Source of the DNA: Phialocephala subalpina
Taxonomy: Eukaryota > Ascomycota > Leotiomycetes > Helotiales > Mollisiaceae
NCBI GenBank assembly: GCA_900073065.1
Contig: FJOG01000072.1
Location: forward strand, 13,306-77,305
Direction: 5' to 3'
Length of the DNA stretch: 64,000 bases
Numbering within the stretch: position 1 is the stretch's first letter; the number at the start of each line of letters is the position of its first letter. The translations under genes were made by a program, and so were the position numbers. This document shows, piece after piece, positions 1-13,167 of this stretch. The notes beneath the pieces are model-generated. The model saw only the letters and a list, made by a program, of their open reading frames with translations, searched no databases and had not been told where the DNA came from.

Positions 1-430
1 TACTTCAAAAGAATATTCTTTAGAATTTTTAATTTATATTTATATTATAATTAATTCAAATATCAAAGGGAAACCCTTTATAACCTTCTTTAAAAACTAT
101 ATAATTATAAAGTTATAAAGAATAAAATTTTAATATTCTTAGTATTTGATAATAATTTTAATATTTTAAATAAAAATATTAATATTCTAATATTTAGTAT
201 TCTAATATTTAATAATTTTAATATTTTAAATCGAAATATATTTAAAGGTTTTACGATCGCAATTTATAATATACGATTACTTATTAATTAATAATATAAT
301 AACAAGTTAATAAATTTACTTGAAACTTAAAATATAAATATATTTAATTGAATTTCAATTTATTTATAAATTTTAAATAATTTTATATAAAAAATTATAT
401 TAATATTTAAAATATAAACAAAAAGGTTTT
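1..430. repeat. AT-rich block, probably RIP-degraded repeat
   Basis: Nearly pure A/T with almost no C or G, full of TAATATT/ATTTTAATA runs and no open frame. Composition changes abruptly to normal genomic DNA near 430. In Pezizomycotina such isochores are usually transposon copies mutated C-to-T by repeat-induced point mutation; the parent element can no longer be recognised here. Confidence 0.75.
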
Positions 431-895
431 AATGTTCTTCGGCGATTATTCTCTCCGATATTACGTGAGGGGGAAAATCCTTAATGGACCAATCAAAGAG
501 CCGTATTTGGCATCCTTATCAAAGTTTGGGAAAATCGATCATTCCCTCTTTAACTCCACTTTTCACGTGACCCCCCTAGGAAAAAGTTTGCATTAGTCCT
601 CATGGCGGACGGCCAATTATAGCAAGGCTATACGAGTTTCACCTAAAATCCTTGTTTGTATTAGATAGTTTCGAGGGTTTGTACTAGCCACGTGCTCTCC
701 AATACATAAGGAGCTCTTTGCTCTCTGGAAACAATAAGCATCTTTGCCCACTCCATTTACAAACTTATTCTACGTATGGCTGATTACTCTGCGCGACGAT
801 TATCGAATTAGTCCAGCTCATTGGCTTGGACGAAGTGACCTACGGTTGGGCGCTCGTTTACTGCCCTTCTATAATACTCCTATTGCTGCCCAATT
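431..895. other. Intergenic strip between AT block and first gene
   Basis: Normal base composition, no convincing gene. It contains a TCACGTGA-type E-box followed by a C run near 564 and another CACGTG near 690. It lies 3' of the minus-strand gene that follows, so it probably holds that gene's 3' UTR. Confidence 0.4.
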
Positions 896-3800
896 TCAAT
901 TTGCGTCTCTTATCTTCGAGCGCGAGGATCTCGTCTTAGAAAGCCTTTTCTGCAGGCCTATGAACCAACCTCTCCTTCCAAAGGCTGGGACTAAGGCCCG
1001 AACATCTTGGGCGGACATGTTCGTACCCCCCATCTGATCCAATGGATATGGTGAGGTTCTTCTCCTGTCTGCCGATGGTCGCGCAGGCTGTGAATCCGGG
1101 TTCACATCGCTGGAGCTTTGAGTTGCTGAATTGGCTCGGGAAGAAGTCTGTAGGCTTGAACCGACTCCGCTGTCATAGCGGTCGCCCTCTGTGTGCACCT
1201 CCGATGGCGACAAAAGCTCTAGTTTCCCAACGTCTAGATCGCTGTTGTTACCGAATATGATGGCGCCGTTGATCTCGGCAAAGTTGTCAGCCTTCCGAGG
1301 GTCGTTTTTGCCCAAGCCAAGCTTGTCTAGCATTACCACCGGCGTAGAGGAATGAAGCTGCTGGACACGGTTAAAGGTGTGCTTGCAACTGGATCCACAG
1401 ATATTGTACGCATCCTCCGATGGGGACCAGAGGAGGCCTTCCGCTATTTCTTCTGAGTCTTTGTCGACTTTGCCTTTCTTCCAACTATAGAGCTTGATCT
1501 CTTTCAGCAGTGATATAGGGGCCACAAGGTACTCGTGGCCTTGAGGAACAGTCTTCCAGTTCTCGCAGGTCGGTCTCCTTACATTCTCGGCGGGCTTATA
1601 TATATCTCCGAAATGTTGACCAAAAAGTGTAATTGCGTGTATCCGCCTTGTCAAGCCTGTCCAGGCCGCCCCGTTCGATTGGAAGCTGATAGTGCGTCGA
1701 GTCAGGATGTGTTCGGTTGATACGATATCCATGAACTCATAGCCCTCTAATGTTGTCCGAAATGGATTTTGCAATTCTTTCGTAATATGAGTCGTCGCAA
1801 CTTCGATTTGGCGGTCATAAATCCGCTCTAGAGTACTCCAAGTCTGGGAGACCAATTCTCTCAAGCAAGTTGTCTTATAAATTTCTTTTCTCCCTTCACC
1901 TGGATTGGGTGTCTCATTCCCCGATGGATTGTTGGCCTCGTCGCTCGAGTGCTCGCCGGCTGTCGATACTGCTTTGAGTCGAGGTACAGCAAGTTTTTCA
2001 TCACTATATGAGTCGAACTCCCTAAGGATGATGTGTTTCATGTTGCGATCTTCTTTCAAAATGTCCACCGCTGCATTCGGGCCGCCATCGATTCCTGGAT
2101 GATTGAATGTCGAGCCATTAAAGATGAGGTTATTGAAAAGGGAACCAGCACCTCCGTATGGCTCTCGAACAACCTGCGTACGCACGAGATGCAGCAAGGC
2201 GCTCACCCCATCGGCTAACCACCCTCGTCGAGCTGCAACATCGTAAAGCACAACATAAATATTGCGGGCGTTCTTAATCTGCATTGAGTATGCAGACTGT
2301 TCGACATATACTGGCTTGTCTTTATTGCCTCGGACAACACTCCCACTATCCCCAACAATCTTGCTGACAGAGATAGTTAGTTTCTGCTCCACAGCCAGTC
2401 CCGCAGAGCATTCGCGGGCTCCGGCCCAGTCGATCTCGTCATATTTCATCTCCTCCGCTCCTGTTTCGACTGTCAGTTTTGAAAGCAGCAGTCAAGGTGG
2501 CTAGGAGAGAAACATACCTAAATGCCTGGTGATGTTTGATGCCCATCCAACAAAGTTGCGAACGTTCCCATCCTCCAGAAGGTCGGTGCTCACCTTGTCG
2601 GTGCCGATCCAACCTGGACAACGCTCTCGAAAGGAATAGTAAGGGAGGCGTTTCCCATCTTCGTTGAATATAAAATGCCAAGTAATAGAACGTTCAGTCC
2701 GACCTGTGGGCACAAGCATGGTACAGAGCCCCTTCAGAACCAGCGTCGTATCATAGCGTGTGGCAAAGTGGGCTTCGGCCAGAATGCTCATCATGTCAAG
2801 CGGTAGTTCCAGTCCTTGTTCGTTCTCATGTCGGGCAAGTATTGGGAAACCGTTGACAACGACTGGATTACGGAACATTGCGTGCCAACAAGTACCATCT
2901 ACGTCAGCCGACAGGCCGTGATCTAGGGATGAAGTAACAGTGAACCCGAGCTGAACCGTGATTGATGGTACTGGGCTGCTGGAATGGGCGGCCTCAAAAG
3001 CTACGATGCTCGGAGTAGTAAGACATATTCCAAATGATACCGGAGAGGTTCGGAGAGCAGCCCCAAGCCAGGCAAGCTGCTCACAAAGCTCTGTTAGGGC
3101 AGCGTGACCTCCACGCGCCACAATCATTGCGTTTTGTGATCTTAAATTGATGTAGAGCTCCGTTCCATCAGCAAGGCAACCTAAAATGATCAGACATTAA
3201 GCAATAATTCCGAGGGCTTCGCCTACTTGAACAAGATAGATTTGGAGATATCAAGGCTTTCTGCAGTGCGAGCACAACCTCGCGGCCACTTGATGGCCAA
3301 GTCTGGCACATATAGTCCATACAGCTCAGTGCTTGAGCATTGATACTGGATCCTGTAACCGTGATGGCGCGTTCGACGGCGATTTCCAACGTGGTGTCAT
3401 ACTCCTGACCTCTTAGAAAATTTGGAAGATCCCAATCCATGTCGAAGATAGCCTGGAATACTTGGCAGCGCCGTGATTTTGGAGTCCTCATGGACGAGAG
3501 TGCGGCATCAATCTTGCGTGTGATCGCTTCCAGATTTGTTCCCTTTCTCTCAGTCAATAATGCCGAAGATCGAGCGTTCTCGATCAACCACGGCGAGGTT
3601 GAATTCTCGGTTTCGGAGTCGTCTGCGTCCCGAACGTATGCATGGTTTGAAGGTCGGCCTCCCTGCCCGAGCTCTTGCTGAACGGCTGATGATATTTGGT
3701 TTCTAATTCCTGCAGGGTCTTCGTGAATACTAGTTGGTATGTCCCCTGGACTCGACACATCCTCTAGCTCCCTGTAAAAGTCTTTGCCAGAGCCGGATGC

Positions 3801-5080
3801 CATTGTCTGGCTTGTGTTAGAAGAGTCCCAGCTTTGCCAATCCATGATACGATCCCATGATCCCATAGAAGCGTCCGAGAGGTCACGGGTAGCCGTGGAC
3901 GTAGCAACTCTTTGACTTGCAGCACACCACGATTCGATGCGGTCGACGCGTTCTGCAAGTGCGCGGTTCTCTTCCTTGACTTTCCGATCTTCCGTCTTTT
4001 GAGCTACAAGAGATAGATCAGCATTTGATTTTCGCATGTTTGCGAGAATTTCTCACCATCAGATTGTTTCCCTTTCAGCAGAGCGTAAAACGGGTTCCCA
4101 TCTCTAGGCATAGCCAAAAACCTTTGGAAAATGTTGTTTCGCATGATAAATGGCATTCCAAAGACTATGTCAGTCGGTGACATTGTAGGAATTTGGGTAT
4201 TTTCAGTCTCCAGGACCCTGACATGCGTATCCACATATTTGTCTAAACCAATCCGATGACCTTTGACCTTCAGGTTCACAAAGTGCGTTGGTGTAATAGA
4301 TACTCCGCCGAGAGGGGAATAAAACTTTTCAAGCTGAATTTGTTTCTGGGGATGCTGACGATCAAAAGCTTGTATAGGATGTTTCTTGAGTCTTAGCATC
4401 CTCACGACTTCGTCTGGAATGAGAGAACATGCTGCCCCAGTGTCCACAATGACGCTCAGAGCTTGGGGTTCCCCGTCTGCATCCATAACAACCATGGGAA
4501 TATTATGCATAGGATTCCATGGCACCTTCATCTCGCTGAACCGAACCTCTGGGTTTCCTTCACCATCTTCAACTCTGTGCATATTATCCACCTTTTCGAT
4601 TATGAAGTTATGCTTTTCGTCATCTTCCGAGGTTTGTTCCGTTTTTTCATCGCTGCTACTCTTGCTCTCGGCGTCAAGCTTGTCATCAAGATGGTGGCCT
4701 TGACCATATAGAGCAGGGGACTCGGTAATGCGAGTGTAGACTCTCAGGTCAAGAGAATCGGCTTTCTGCAGCGGAGGATCACCCTCGATACTGGGTATAT
4801 CCTTCGTTTCCCCAAAATTCGAAGACACCCCAGCGACATCATTGTTGGAGATGTCTGTGTATGTGTCACTCTGTGTCTCCTTTCTGCCAATAGATGGAGC
4901 TTCGAGGTGGAATGATTCGAGAGGTTGCGGGAAGGATTCGGCTTTCGCGGTGGTTTGAGGAGCTTCTGTTTCGGAGCTGGTGGAGCAGCTTGCTGAATTG
5001 ACGATCCGATAAGGCGGTGGCAGAGATAAGGCTACATAGTCATGTGTCGAACCGCACGGCTGCTTTGAAACGTGAGTCAT
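896..5080 (-). CDS. Retropepsin-like domain fused to an uncharacterised fungal domain
   Basis: Four exons (5080-4057, 4003-3227, 3180-2518, 2460-896; introns 53, 46 and 57 nt) splice in frame to 1342 aa. The first ~190 residues are acidic and low complexity. Residues ~195-320 form a retropepsin-like aspartyl protease unit: a VDTGAACSLI active-site loop (Asp213) and a C-terminal DIVFGMPFI strand matching the family's hydrophobic-Gly motif. A short coiled coil follows (~345-365, around KEENRALAERVDRIE). The last ~750 residues resemble nothing I can name; they read as a folded domain (GGHAALTELCEQLAWLGAALR is one well-ordered helix) with a Ser-rich tail. There is no reverse transcriptase, integrase or zinc knuckle, so this is not an intact retroelement. 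The start is the first ATG of the open frame. Whether the protease is active is unknown; retropepsins act as dimers, as in the Ddi1 type. Confidence 0.75.
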
Positions 5081-6107
5081 AACTACTCATTAAATAAATA
5101 GCTCCAGCAGGGCTTTTCTTGGAGGCACTGGCGCTGCGTATGCGCAGTTTTTGGAAGAAGGTTGTGCTCGTAGTGAGAGGAAGGCATATTGTGGCATTTT
5201 TGCAGAGCACAGAGAGTGGAGTGGTAGTGAAGTCGGCCATGATGCTGTACAGAGTTGCATTGCGGAGCTGTTTTTGCTTCGTGTCAATATGCGAGAGGAA
5301 AGCTTCTCGGGAGGCGTATGAGGCGTTTACATAACCGAAATCCCGTGACAGTGCACTACAAAGGTATTCTTTAAATAGAGCTAAATTAAATAGATTTACG
5401 TGTATAAACGCCGTAAGATCTATTAATTGATAATCGAGGAGAAATCTTGGCTACGGAAAATATACACAGCCTAGCATAGTCATATGACCATTCACGTGAC
5501 CAGTACAAGAACAGCTTCCTAATAGACCAAATCCATGCACTCTAAACTAGAGTACTACCAATTGCAGTATTGCAATTGAGAGTACTTAAGTTTATAATAC
5601 GAATAATATAAGTACGTTATTATATAGTGGACTGAATATAATACTTCAAGAGTCCGTTCGGAACCCTTGATCCTTCTCGTTAAAAGTTGATATTTCAGAG
5701 AATTGTACCTCTTAGAATAGCTTATTACCCTAGCACTATATTAAGGACAACTAGGGGGGAAATACTAGGTGCGGGTGAGCAGAGGCTAGCATGAGGTGAA
5801 GCGAGGGAGACAAAAGCAGCGAGTAGTCACTTTGTGACATAGCACGCAAAGTGACAGAAGGATTTGTCAGAATGATCTTCTGCGCACTAATATCACGTGA
5901 ATAAGCCTCCTACACTTAATGTTTTAGGTGTGTGAGGATATAAGGTGGCCTTTGGATCTCTGGTAGAATCAAGGATTTTCTACACTCTTTTGCCCCCCTA
6001 CAGGTGATATTTTGACAGGATTGACATGAAATAACACCATATTCCACAATGCACGACCACAATATTGTGGCCCAGCTGAAGAAAAGAACAGCTTTACCCT
6101 AGGTTTC

Positions 6108-6132
6108 AATCACCCTTAGTGTCGGGGACATT
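6108..6132. repeat. 25-nt hairpin element (degenerate copy)
   Basis: Arms AATCACCC and GGGACATT are separated by exactly 9 nt (TTAGTGTCG); 6 of 8 positions pair. The right arm is the family consensus; the left arm carries two mismatches. Confidence 0.55.
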
Positions 6133-6210
6133 CTTCCATCTTCAGCCCTTAACTACCAACTGCTCGCTATTCATACAGTTCTACCTCGCTGCATAGATTT
6201 GTTGGTTTCC

Positions 6211-6235
6211 AATGTTCCTGAGTCCTCGGGACTTT
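6211..6235. repeat. 25-nt hairpin element
   Basis: Arms AATGTTCC and GGGACTTT flank a 9-nt loop (TGAGTCCTC); 7 of 8 positions pair, including one G-U. Same architecture as the copies in the RNF10 gene. Confidence 0.65.
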
Positions 6236-6671
6236 TCAGATAGGATAATTCCAATGAAAGATTTCTTCTTCGCAGCCAGGTTGCCATAATGCCACTTTAC
6301 GATATGAAGTTGTGGAAATGTCCGATATCCACTCAAGTCTTTCAGAAGGTTTCGTTGCCCCCGTCCTTCGGGATACTCTCATTTCTTCCATATCTCCAGA
6401 CGCCCACAATGAAAACATAATCCCCAACCCCTCACTCGTTCTCCAATTGCTCTCGCACCTCCTGAACGAACCCTCTTTATTCAGACATACCTCTCCCGCA
6501 AAGCGTCAAAATAGAACAAGAATCCTTATGAAAGTAGCCATTGTTTTTGATTGGAGTTGTTGAGCGAGTCATTGCGGGACTCGCGTAAGAGGGGGTGCTC
6601 TCGGATTAGGTTGGTGCTGATGATGGGAATTTTGTGCAACTAAGTAACAAGCCAACCCTTCTTCTGTTTTC

Positions 6672-6696
6672 ATTGTCCCTACATTTTGGAAACATT
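6672..6696. repeat. 25-nt hairpin element (degenerate copy)
   Basis: Arms ATTGTCCC and GAAACATT with a 9-nt loop (TACATTTTG); 5 of 8 positions pair. Two of the right-arm differences from GGGACATT are G-to-A. Confidence 0.4.
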
Positions 6697-7342
6697 TTTC
6701 AACTCGTCATCGTCTTGAAGAATCATTCGAACAGTCGAACTCGGAAGCGCTGACTTTGCAAAGTCAAGAAGTTCTTATATCAATGTTCCTTAGCCGCTCA
6801 GCTGCGCTCAACCAGCTTCTTGAAGCTTGAATCTTGATTCTCCACTCCAGACAGCAGTTCAATTGTTGCGTGGAAGAAGCAAAACTGACGATAAAGCAGC
6901 AAGAGCAAGATTCTTCTCATTGCCCAACCTTCTCTTGCACTGTAACTTGTTTCACAGCCTGGACTCGGACATTCTACTAAGGCTGCGATCTCCTCATCTC
7001 AAATGCACAAGGAAAGATACCAACGAAAGCAAGATCATAAGTGAGACATTAGGTATTGTATTACGACTCATCCAGGAGAGTCGGCATCGGTATCGCATCA
7101 CGCGTAACACCAACAGGCTGTACTGTACACAAGAGAAAGCCTCCCATCCACTCTTACCCCCAACCATCAATGCAACCCTATCAATGCACCGTTCCAATAC
7201 ACAATGAACTCTGTACGCAAGACTTATACAACCTCTCCCGAACCAGGGATGATTATCCAGACAAACCCCGTTTCTTATGCAAGTGGAAAAGAACCCAAGT
7301 CTGAGAACCGGGAATGCAATGAAAAGTATAGGCATGAAGCAC

Positions 7343-9234
7343 TTAGAATACGTACTGTTACTGCGTTAGCTGGAAATTCAAGGGAAAGGGGGAAGGAGGT
7401 GGAAAAAGACATACCGGAATAAACAAATACGGAACCGTCTTCTCATACTCCGTCCACGCCTCCCCATACTTCAACTTGCATCTTTGAATATCCCTATACG
7501 CCCGATGAACAATCATACAAGCGAAGAATACCGGATAGAACCACGGGAAGGGACTCGAGAACCCAGTGATGAGACCCCAAGACGTAGCGAAGAAAAGATC
7601 ACAGGTGTAATGAATCTTGCGCGCCTTTCCGTACCAGCCATCAGCCAAGATAGAATCGCCAGTCTTGGTCTTGATCACGCGGGGATTCTTGACTTCTTGC
7701 CAGGGGAGTTGGGGAAATGACTTTCGGGGAACGAGGGTACCGCGTTCAGAGGCACGGAAGCGGTTCTTTTGCGAGTTGGTGGTGTCCCAGACCCAGTAGA
7801 CAAAGAGATAGGAGATGAACAGCGTCCAGAGGAAGGGAGTGCGGAATGGGTAGGAGGTGATGCTGTCTAAGTGGTTGGCGAGGTAGATGGTGGAGTGGCA
7901 GTAGCTGAGTGGGACGCCGGCCAAGTTCCAGAAGATGAGCATGAAGCCCCATTTCTCGTAGTACATGTCCCTGCTTATGTCAGTTTCTGGCGAGAAAGAT
8001 AGATGCGGGCGAATTACCAAGTGGTGATGATCAGCTCCTCTCCCTTGGAGCATGCATTGGCATACAAGAAGTGAGCCATGACCATGAACCAAACTTCACC
8101 AGAAACGTAGCCGTAGTTCTCATATTGTCTCGCAGCAGTGGCGCATGAAAGTCCGAAGAGGATGTACCATGGAATACGGACCTCGAAGAACATCTTGAAG
8201 TCCAGGATGCCAAACAGACGTGGGTTGAGCTCGGCACCCATGAAGAAATCATAGAGTGGGTATCCAGTCATGCGGTGTTGCGCTCCTCGAAGCAAAGCAG
8301 AGATGTATGCCACGATCGAGACTCCGAATCCAGAGATGATAGCTACAGACAAGATAGGACCGAACTGATCGATGATGTTGTAGAGAGGGAAGATTCCAGT
8401 CCAGTGTAATCCAGCCATAAGAACGATTGTAGTGTAGAAGGACCAGACACCGGAGCAGTAGTACTTCAATTGCTTGCCTCCCTCATGTGCCAATGGCTTG
8501 CCGTATCCGTAGACTCCTGGAAGCAGGCAGTAGAAAGCACCCTCCAGAATCAAGTATCCCCAATAGATTTCCCACGCGAACAAGCCCGGGAACGCGTACT
8601 CGTAGACCAAGCCATAGCAGTGTTGCACGAAATCCAGGAAGGATTCTCCAGCCGCAGGCGTAGGGAACTTGCCATCATAGAACGTGGCTCCGATCCACAT
8701 GTAGTACATCAATGTCGGGAAACCAATCATCATCGCGCTCACGCCCAAGGAGCCACCAAAGTCGAAATGGCCACTATAATCAATCTTTGGGTCCTTTCCT
8801 ACCTCCCAACCATCGACAACCTTTTGTTTGTTCGCGATAGCAGGGACATTGGCGTTGATTGTTCCGTATCCATTTCCATTGACTGCCTCTCCATTTGTGT
8901 GTCCGTTGGCGTGTCCATTGGTTGCAATCTCGACATCGCTGTCGGCAGATCCATTGCTCAGAACCTCCTTGGCCATACCGCTGGTCTTTCGGCTCGAAAC
9001 CTTTCGCGCGACTTTGACGGTGGAGCTGTCGGTAGCAGAGGAGGAATCGTCGCCGTCTTCTTCAGGGAATTGTGATTTGCGGCGATTGACTCTTCGTGCG
9101 CCCGCCGTACCTGGAGTTGGGACGTAGCCAAGATGCTCCGTCTTCCTATGACAGAATCAGTTCAGTCCTACAAGTCAATTGGCAGGTGTTGGGCCGTACT
9201 TAGGAGTCTGGCGCAGCGAGTATCGTTCGGACAT
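7343..9234 (-). CDS. erg4: Delta(24(24(1)))-sterol reductase, ERG4
   Basis: Catalyses the last step of ergosterol synthesis, NADPH-dependent reduction of the C24(28) double bond of ergosta-5,7,22,24(28)-tetraenol, in the ER membrane. Four exons (9234-9200, 9145-8018, 7970-7415, 7354-7343; introns 54, 47 and 60 nt) give 576 aa. The final exon is only 12 nt, and it completes the conserved carboxyl end FIPYVF, which supports the model. The first ~110 residues are hydrophilic and fungal-specific ([11 protein letters not shown] start, then a Ser/Asp/Asn-rich stretch). After that come multiple membrane spans and the ERG4/ERG24 signatures: [16 protein letters not shown] near the first span, [14 protein letters not shown], and [15 protein letters not shown] near the end. 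The family identity is firm; the extended N terminus is longer than in yeast. Confidence 0.95.
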
Positions 9235-10304
9235 GGTGGATTAAAGGAGCAAGAGCAAAGAAGCAATTCTAGCCTGCGAAGAGATTGAAGGAGTGAATAA
9301 TTTACAATTTCGCGGTCAAATGTACATGGTGCATCCGGTGCAGCAGTTGTGGGGTTGTACGAACTGTTCCGGACTGGCGCTGGGTGTTGTTGCAAGGCGT
9401 TGATGATGTATTTCCTTTGTTTGTGTTTTGACTTTTTCGCGCTTCGAGAAATTAGCCGGCAGTCGCGTTTTCCGATGGCAACGAATGGGGGGCCGAATAC
9501 GAGGGTAGCTTGGACTGGTGTAAGATCTTACCAGAAACTCAGGGACATTATTAAACCGGTATTGCAGTGCAAGAATATGACAGTTGATAAAGACTTGAAT
9601 TCCTATTAGGTACTCTTCGACCCTTGGTTACAGCTTCATTCTCACAGCACCCATGAAAGTTCAGGAGAATTTCATTTGTACATCGTGAGCTTAGCTAGCT
9701 ATTTCAAAGTACCAGAAAGTCAGCTACATCATCCCGCGAGACGAGCACTCAGTTAGAACGAAATATTCAATCGGACGGGGCTCAAACTTTCCTTCTTTGT
9801 TCAGCTTCCGAATTCTTAGCTTTGCATCGCATCCTCGTCCGCTGCAAGTCAGGTCTTGTCGTCTCGAGTGCTGCTGGCGGACCGTCACTTCCTCCCATCC
9901 CATCTCAAGTATCCAAACAAAGGAGACCTCACAAAAGCCCAACAACATCGCTCATTAATTCACTTTTATTGTGTGCCATCGAGCCTGCATCATGAAGGCA
10001 AGGGCCTCCCGACCTTCAGGCCATGCTAGTATACATCCGATCGAACGCTCACCACCCAACTTGCTGATGCCATGCCATGCCCAATTGAATTTTAGACACC
10101 CATTGCATCTTCCCGTTTGCGCCATTGCGCTCATGCTCTATCAAAGTGTACAGAATTCCTCGGGCAATCCACCCCTAATTGTCCAATACACAGGTAGATG
10201 GCCCAGGTATGGTATGCAAACATAAAAGTCCTGTGAATCACACAGACAACAATCATCTGGAAACCAGCGTCGTAATTTTGGTGCAAACCTTCCATCTACC
10301 TACC
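9235..10304. other. ERG4 5' flank and UBP3 3' flank
   Basis: No gene seen. The ERG4 promoter must lie in the left part. One isolated GGGACATT arm at 9542 lacks a pairing partner at the 9-nt spacing. Confidence 0.4.
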
Positions 10305-13167
10305 TCAAATCTTCTGGTAGAACAGAATGTAAGCAACTTTGGCATCCTTGACAGAGAATTTGTCGGCCTTGGCCTTTGGCGTAGAACTGCCATTGACCAC
10401 ACTCGACCACTTCTTGCCAGATCCACCCGTAGCCTTCTTCCATCCACCCTCCTCTCCTTCGTCTTCAATGCCATCAATAGCAGCGAAGCCATTGCCCGAC
10501 ACAGCACTGTCCTTCTTGCTAGCCTCCAAGGCAGCAGCAAGAACCTTGGGATCCTCCTCACTGCCTGCTTCGGCCACTTCCTCACTTCGTACTCGTTTAA
10601 TGACCGTGTCATCAAGTCTGATCCACTCCTTGCCATCTTGTCGCCTGACATCAACAGTGTAGTGGCCACCGTCGGCGTTCTTGCCATGATGGTAGATAAC
10701 TGCGATTAACCGGTACTTGGGCAGACCACTGTGAGCGTATGCAGCTCTCTGTTTTCGAGGAAACACCTCCTTGGGAATTTCCAACTCGAGGGGGTAGCCA
10801 ACCTTCTTCCAGATCTTCTGTGTTCCGCCTGCATTGTCGTACTGAAAGCGCTTCAGATGGAGGATGAGAACCGGAGGCAGAGTCTCGATGTATACTTGCC
10901 TGGTGGCAGTGTCCTTGGGACCTTGGGAAGTCTGGAAATTGCCGTGCATAGTTTCGGAACGAGCCAAACCCCTTAATGCATCGATGATGTTGTTGACGTG
11001 TGGTGCACCGATGTCCAGCTGCAATGGTTGATAAGGCTCGAGGGTAACGGAATCCTTATTTCCTGGAACTTTGAACTCCGACCTCAAGTTCCCACCGAAG
11101 ATCTTTGTGACTGGTGATCCTGTGGTGATTGTGCCGGAAGAACGAGTGATTGCAGCCTTCTGCTTTGGTCCCACCTCAAGCCATCCATTCTCCTTTCCGG
11201 ACACCGATCCTTGTACACTTCCGTGCTCACTGACTGGAGACGAAGGGCCGTTTTGAGGGGTTGCCATCGCAGAGGTTGCGGCAGACGAGCTTTTACGTAT
11301 CACGTGGACACACTCATCATGCAGGCCTTCGAGCAGGAAACCAAGGAACTCCTCTGCATCTTGCTGACGTCCATGCTACAACCTGTCAGTAAAGAATATC
11401 GGGGCATTGGTGATACCACTTACTGTCATCGACGAGAATCTTGGCAGGCGGTTGATCACACTGTACACATTTTCGGGTTTGAACGCCTCGCCGTACTGCT
11501 CCAATTGACCTTCCTTCAAACTTTTGCTCAATTGTTCAACAGTCGCAGCCGAAGAGATAATGGGATACTCCCGCATGAACAGAATCCTAACACTGTTAGA
11601 AACCTTCTCCTCAACGAAGGAGAAATACTTACATAGCATCAATCAATGGAGTTTCACTTTTGAAGCTGTGCACCGCCCGCTTGCTAACTTGATCGAGGAA
11701 ACTATAGAATGGAGCACAAAAAATAAGGACTTGAAGAACCTGGAAAGTGGTTAGCATCATTCCTAGTACATGGCTAGACAACCTACGGAATTCATATAAC
11801 ACATGTTGCCAGTATTGACTAGACCGCGAGGCTCTATAAATGCAACCTTAGAATCGTTGGAGATGGCATCGAACGATCTTAAGGCATCAGCCAGGGACTC
11901 GGAATTAGGCTTGCCAATGCTTGGAGCCGTAGTTGCAAGACCTGATTCGCTCGGTGGTGCGGTAGATGTAGCAGCGGCTGCTGGGTTGAAAAGACCAGCC
12001 CACGCCTTGGGGGTACTCCACGCTGGCGCCTTTGGTGCTGGAGCTTGGGTGGGTTCCTTAGCCTCCTCTGTCTCGACCTGCTCCGATGTCCCAACCTTGT
12101 CCGTACTTTCCACCTCACTCGAAGCCACTGGTTCCGCTGATTTTGCCTCCGCCGGCTTTCCTTCCCCTGTAACCTTTCCGGACGCTTTCCGGGGAATATC
12201 TCGAGGTACAGTTTTGGGAAGAGCTGGAACAATTGGAACAACTGGCTTGGTTGCGCGTTGTGAGGGAACATTTGCGGTTGGTGTCACGTCGCCAAGAGGC
12301 TGTGCTTGTGTAGAGGAGGGAGTGGTTGGGTTCGTAGATTCGGCATCCTCAGAGATCGGTAAGCTCGTCGCTGGAGTTTCAGGACGGAGAAGAGGCTCAA
12401 CGGCAGGTTGCTCTGGCACCTCAGCAGCCACCTCGACTTCTTTCTCGGTCTCGACCTCGGGCTCCACCTCGGCGTCTGTTCCTTGTGCCATATTCGGTAA
12501 CTCGACTGGCTCGGCCATCGTTTCTGAAGGTACTTTCCGCTTTCTTCTTGTTTTCCTTGCAGGCCACGGCAGTTCGGGCATTGAAAGCCATGGTAGCTTA
12601 ATTGTCAGCGTTTGCAGATCGAGAAGAGGATGTGGAACTTACAGGAGCTCTGAAAGGGGGAGGGGCAGCCAATTCTGGGACAGGTTCGCCAGGTGAAAAC
12701 GGTGGAACAGCAGCTGTCATGGTAGGCTGAGGAGCAGGTGGTGTAGTAGGGACTGGCATAGTATGTGTTGATTTTGTGGATGATGGTGCTGGAGGAGCAG
12801 GTGCTCGGTACTCGGAGGAGACGACTGGAGATGCTTGAGGTCGAGGGGATGGTTGCGGTCGAGAGTATGTTTGTGGTTGTTGGGGCATTGGTGGTGGTGG
12901 AGGAGGGTATCGTTGTTGCATCTGTGGAGGTGGAGGAGAATGGACATACGGCGGAGGAGGATATGGCGCGTATTGGTGAGGATGGGGAGCGTTGTGATAT
13001 TGAGGAGGAAGGGGCGACTGGTAGTAGTTCGCGCCATAGGGCTGCATGTAGGTATTGTACATCTGCTGCGGATACTGCTGATGTTGATGCTGATTATATT
13101 GACCTCTTCTTCTTCCTATGTCTGGCGGCATGCCTTGCCCTGCCGGCAGATGACGGCCGTTCATCAT
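10305..13167 (-). CDS. ubp3: Ubiquitin carboxyl-terminal hydrolase, UBP3/USP10 type
   Basis: Cysteine protease removing ubiquitin from proteins; yeast Ubp3 acts with Bre5 in vesicle transport and ribophagy, and human USP10 with G3BP. Five exons (13167-12643, 12596-11787, 11739-11633, 11586-11424, 11375-10305; introns 46-48 nt) give 891 aa. Residues 1-175 are Pro/Gln/Tyr-rich and disordered, followed by an acidic, Pro/Ala-rich linker to ~430. The catalytic domain opens with the Cys box RGLVNTGNMCYMNS (Cys441), then QQDAEEFLGFLLEGL, LPPVLILHLKRFQYD and the His box DGGHYTVDV (His773), and ends in VAYILFYQKI. The intron breaking the Cys box after MNS is short and phase 0. The long low-complexity N terminus is typical of filamentous fungal members. 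It is divergent from the RING gene next door, 1.05 kb between starts. Confidence 0.93.

Larger units (their letters stand above)
5081..7342. other. Long intergenic region with three hairpin elements
   Basis: No supported gene in 2.3 kb; open frames here are short, lack good starts and show no domain. It holds the 5' flank of the retropepsin gene and the 3' flank of ERG4, E-boxes (CACGTG) near 5503 and 5893, and three copies of the 25-nt hairpin element between 6108 and 6696. An inverted repeat GCGAGTC / 7 nt / GACTCGC lies near 6554. Confidence 0.5.

Noticed and set aside
6827..7207. 126-codon plus-strand frame
   Set aside because: No ATG at its start, no domain, Ser/Leu/Arg-rich composition typical of a chance frame.
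11803..12696. 297-codon plus-strand frame rich in Gly/Ser/Thr
   Set aside because: It is the complement of the Pro/Ala/Glu-rich linker of the UBP3-like gene.
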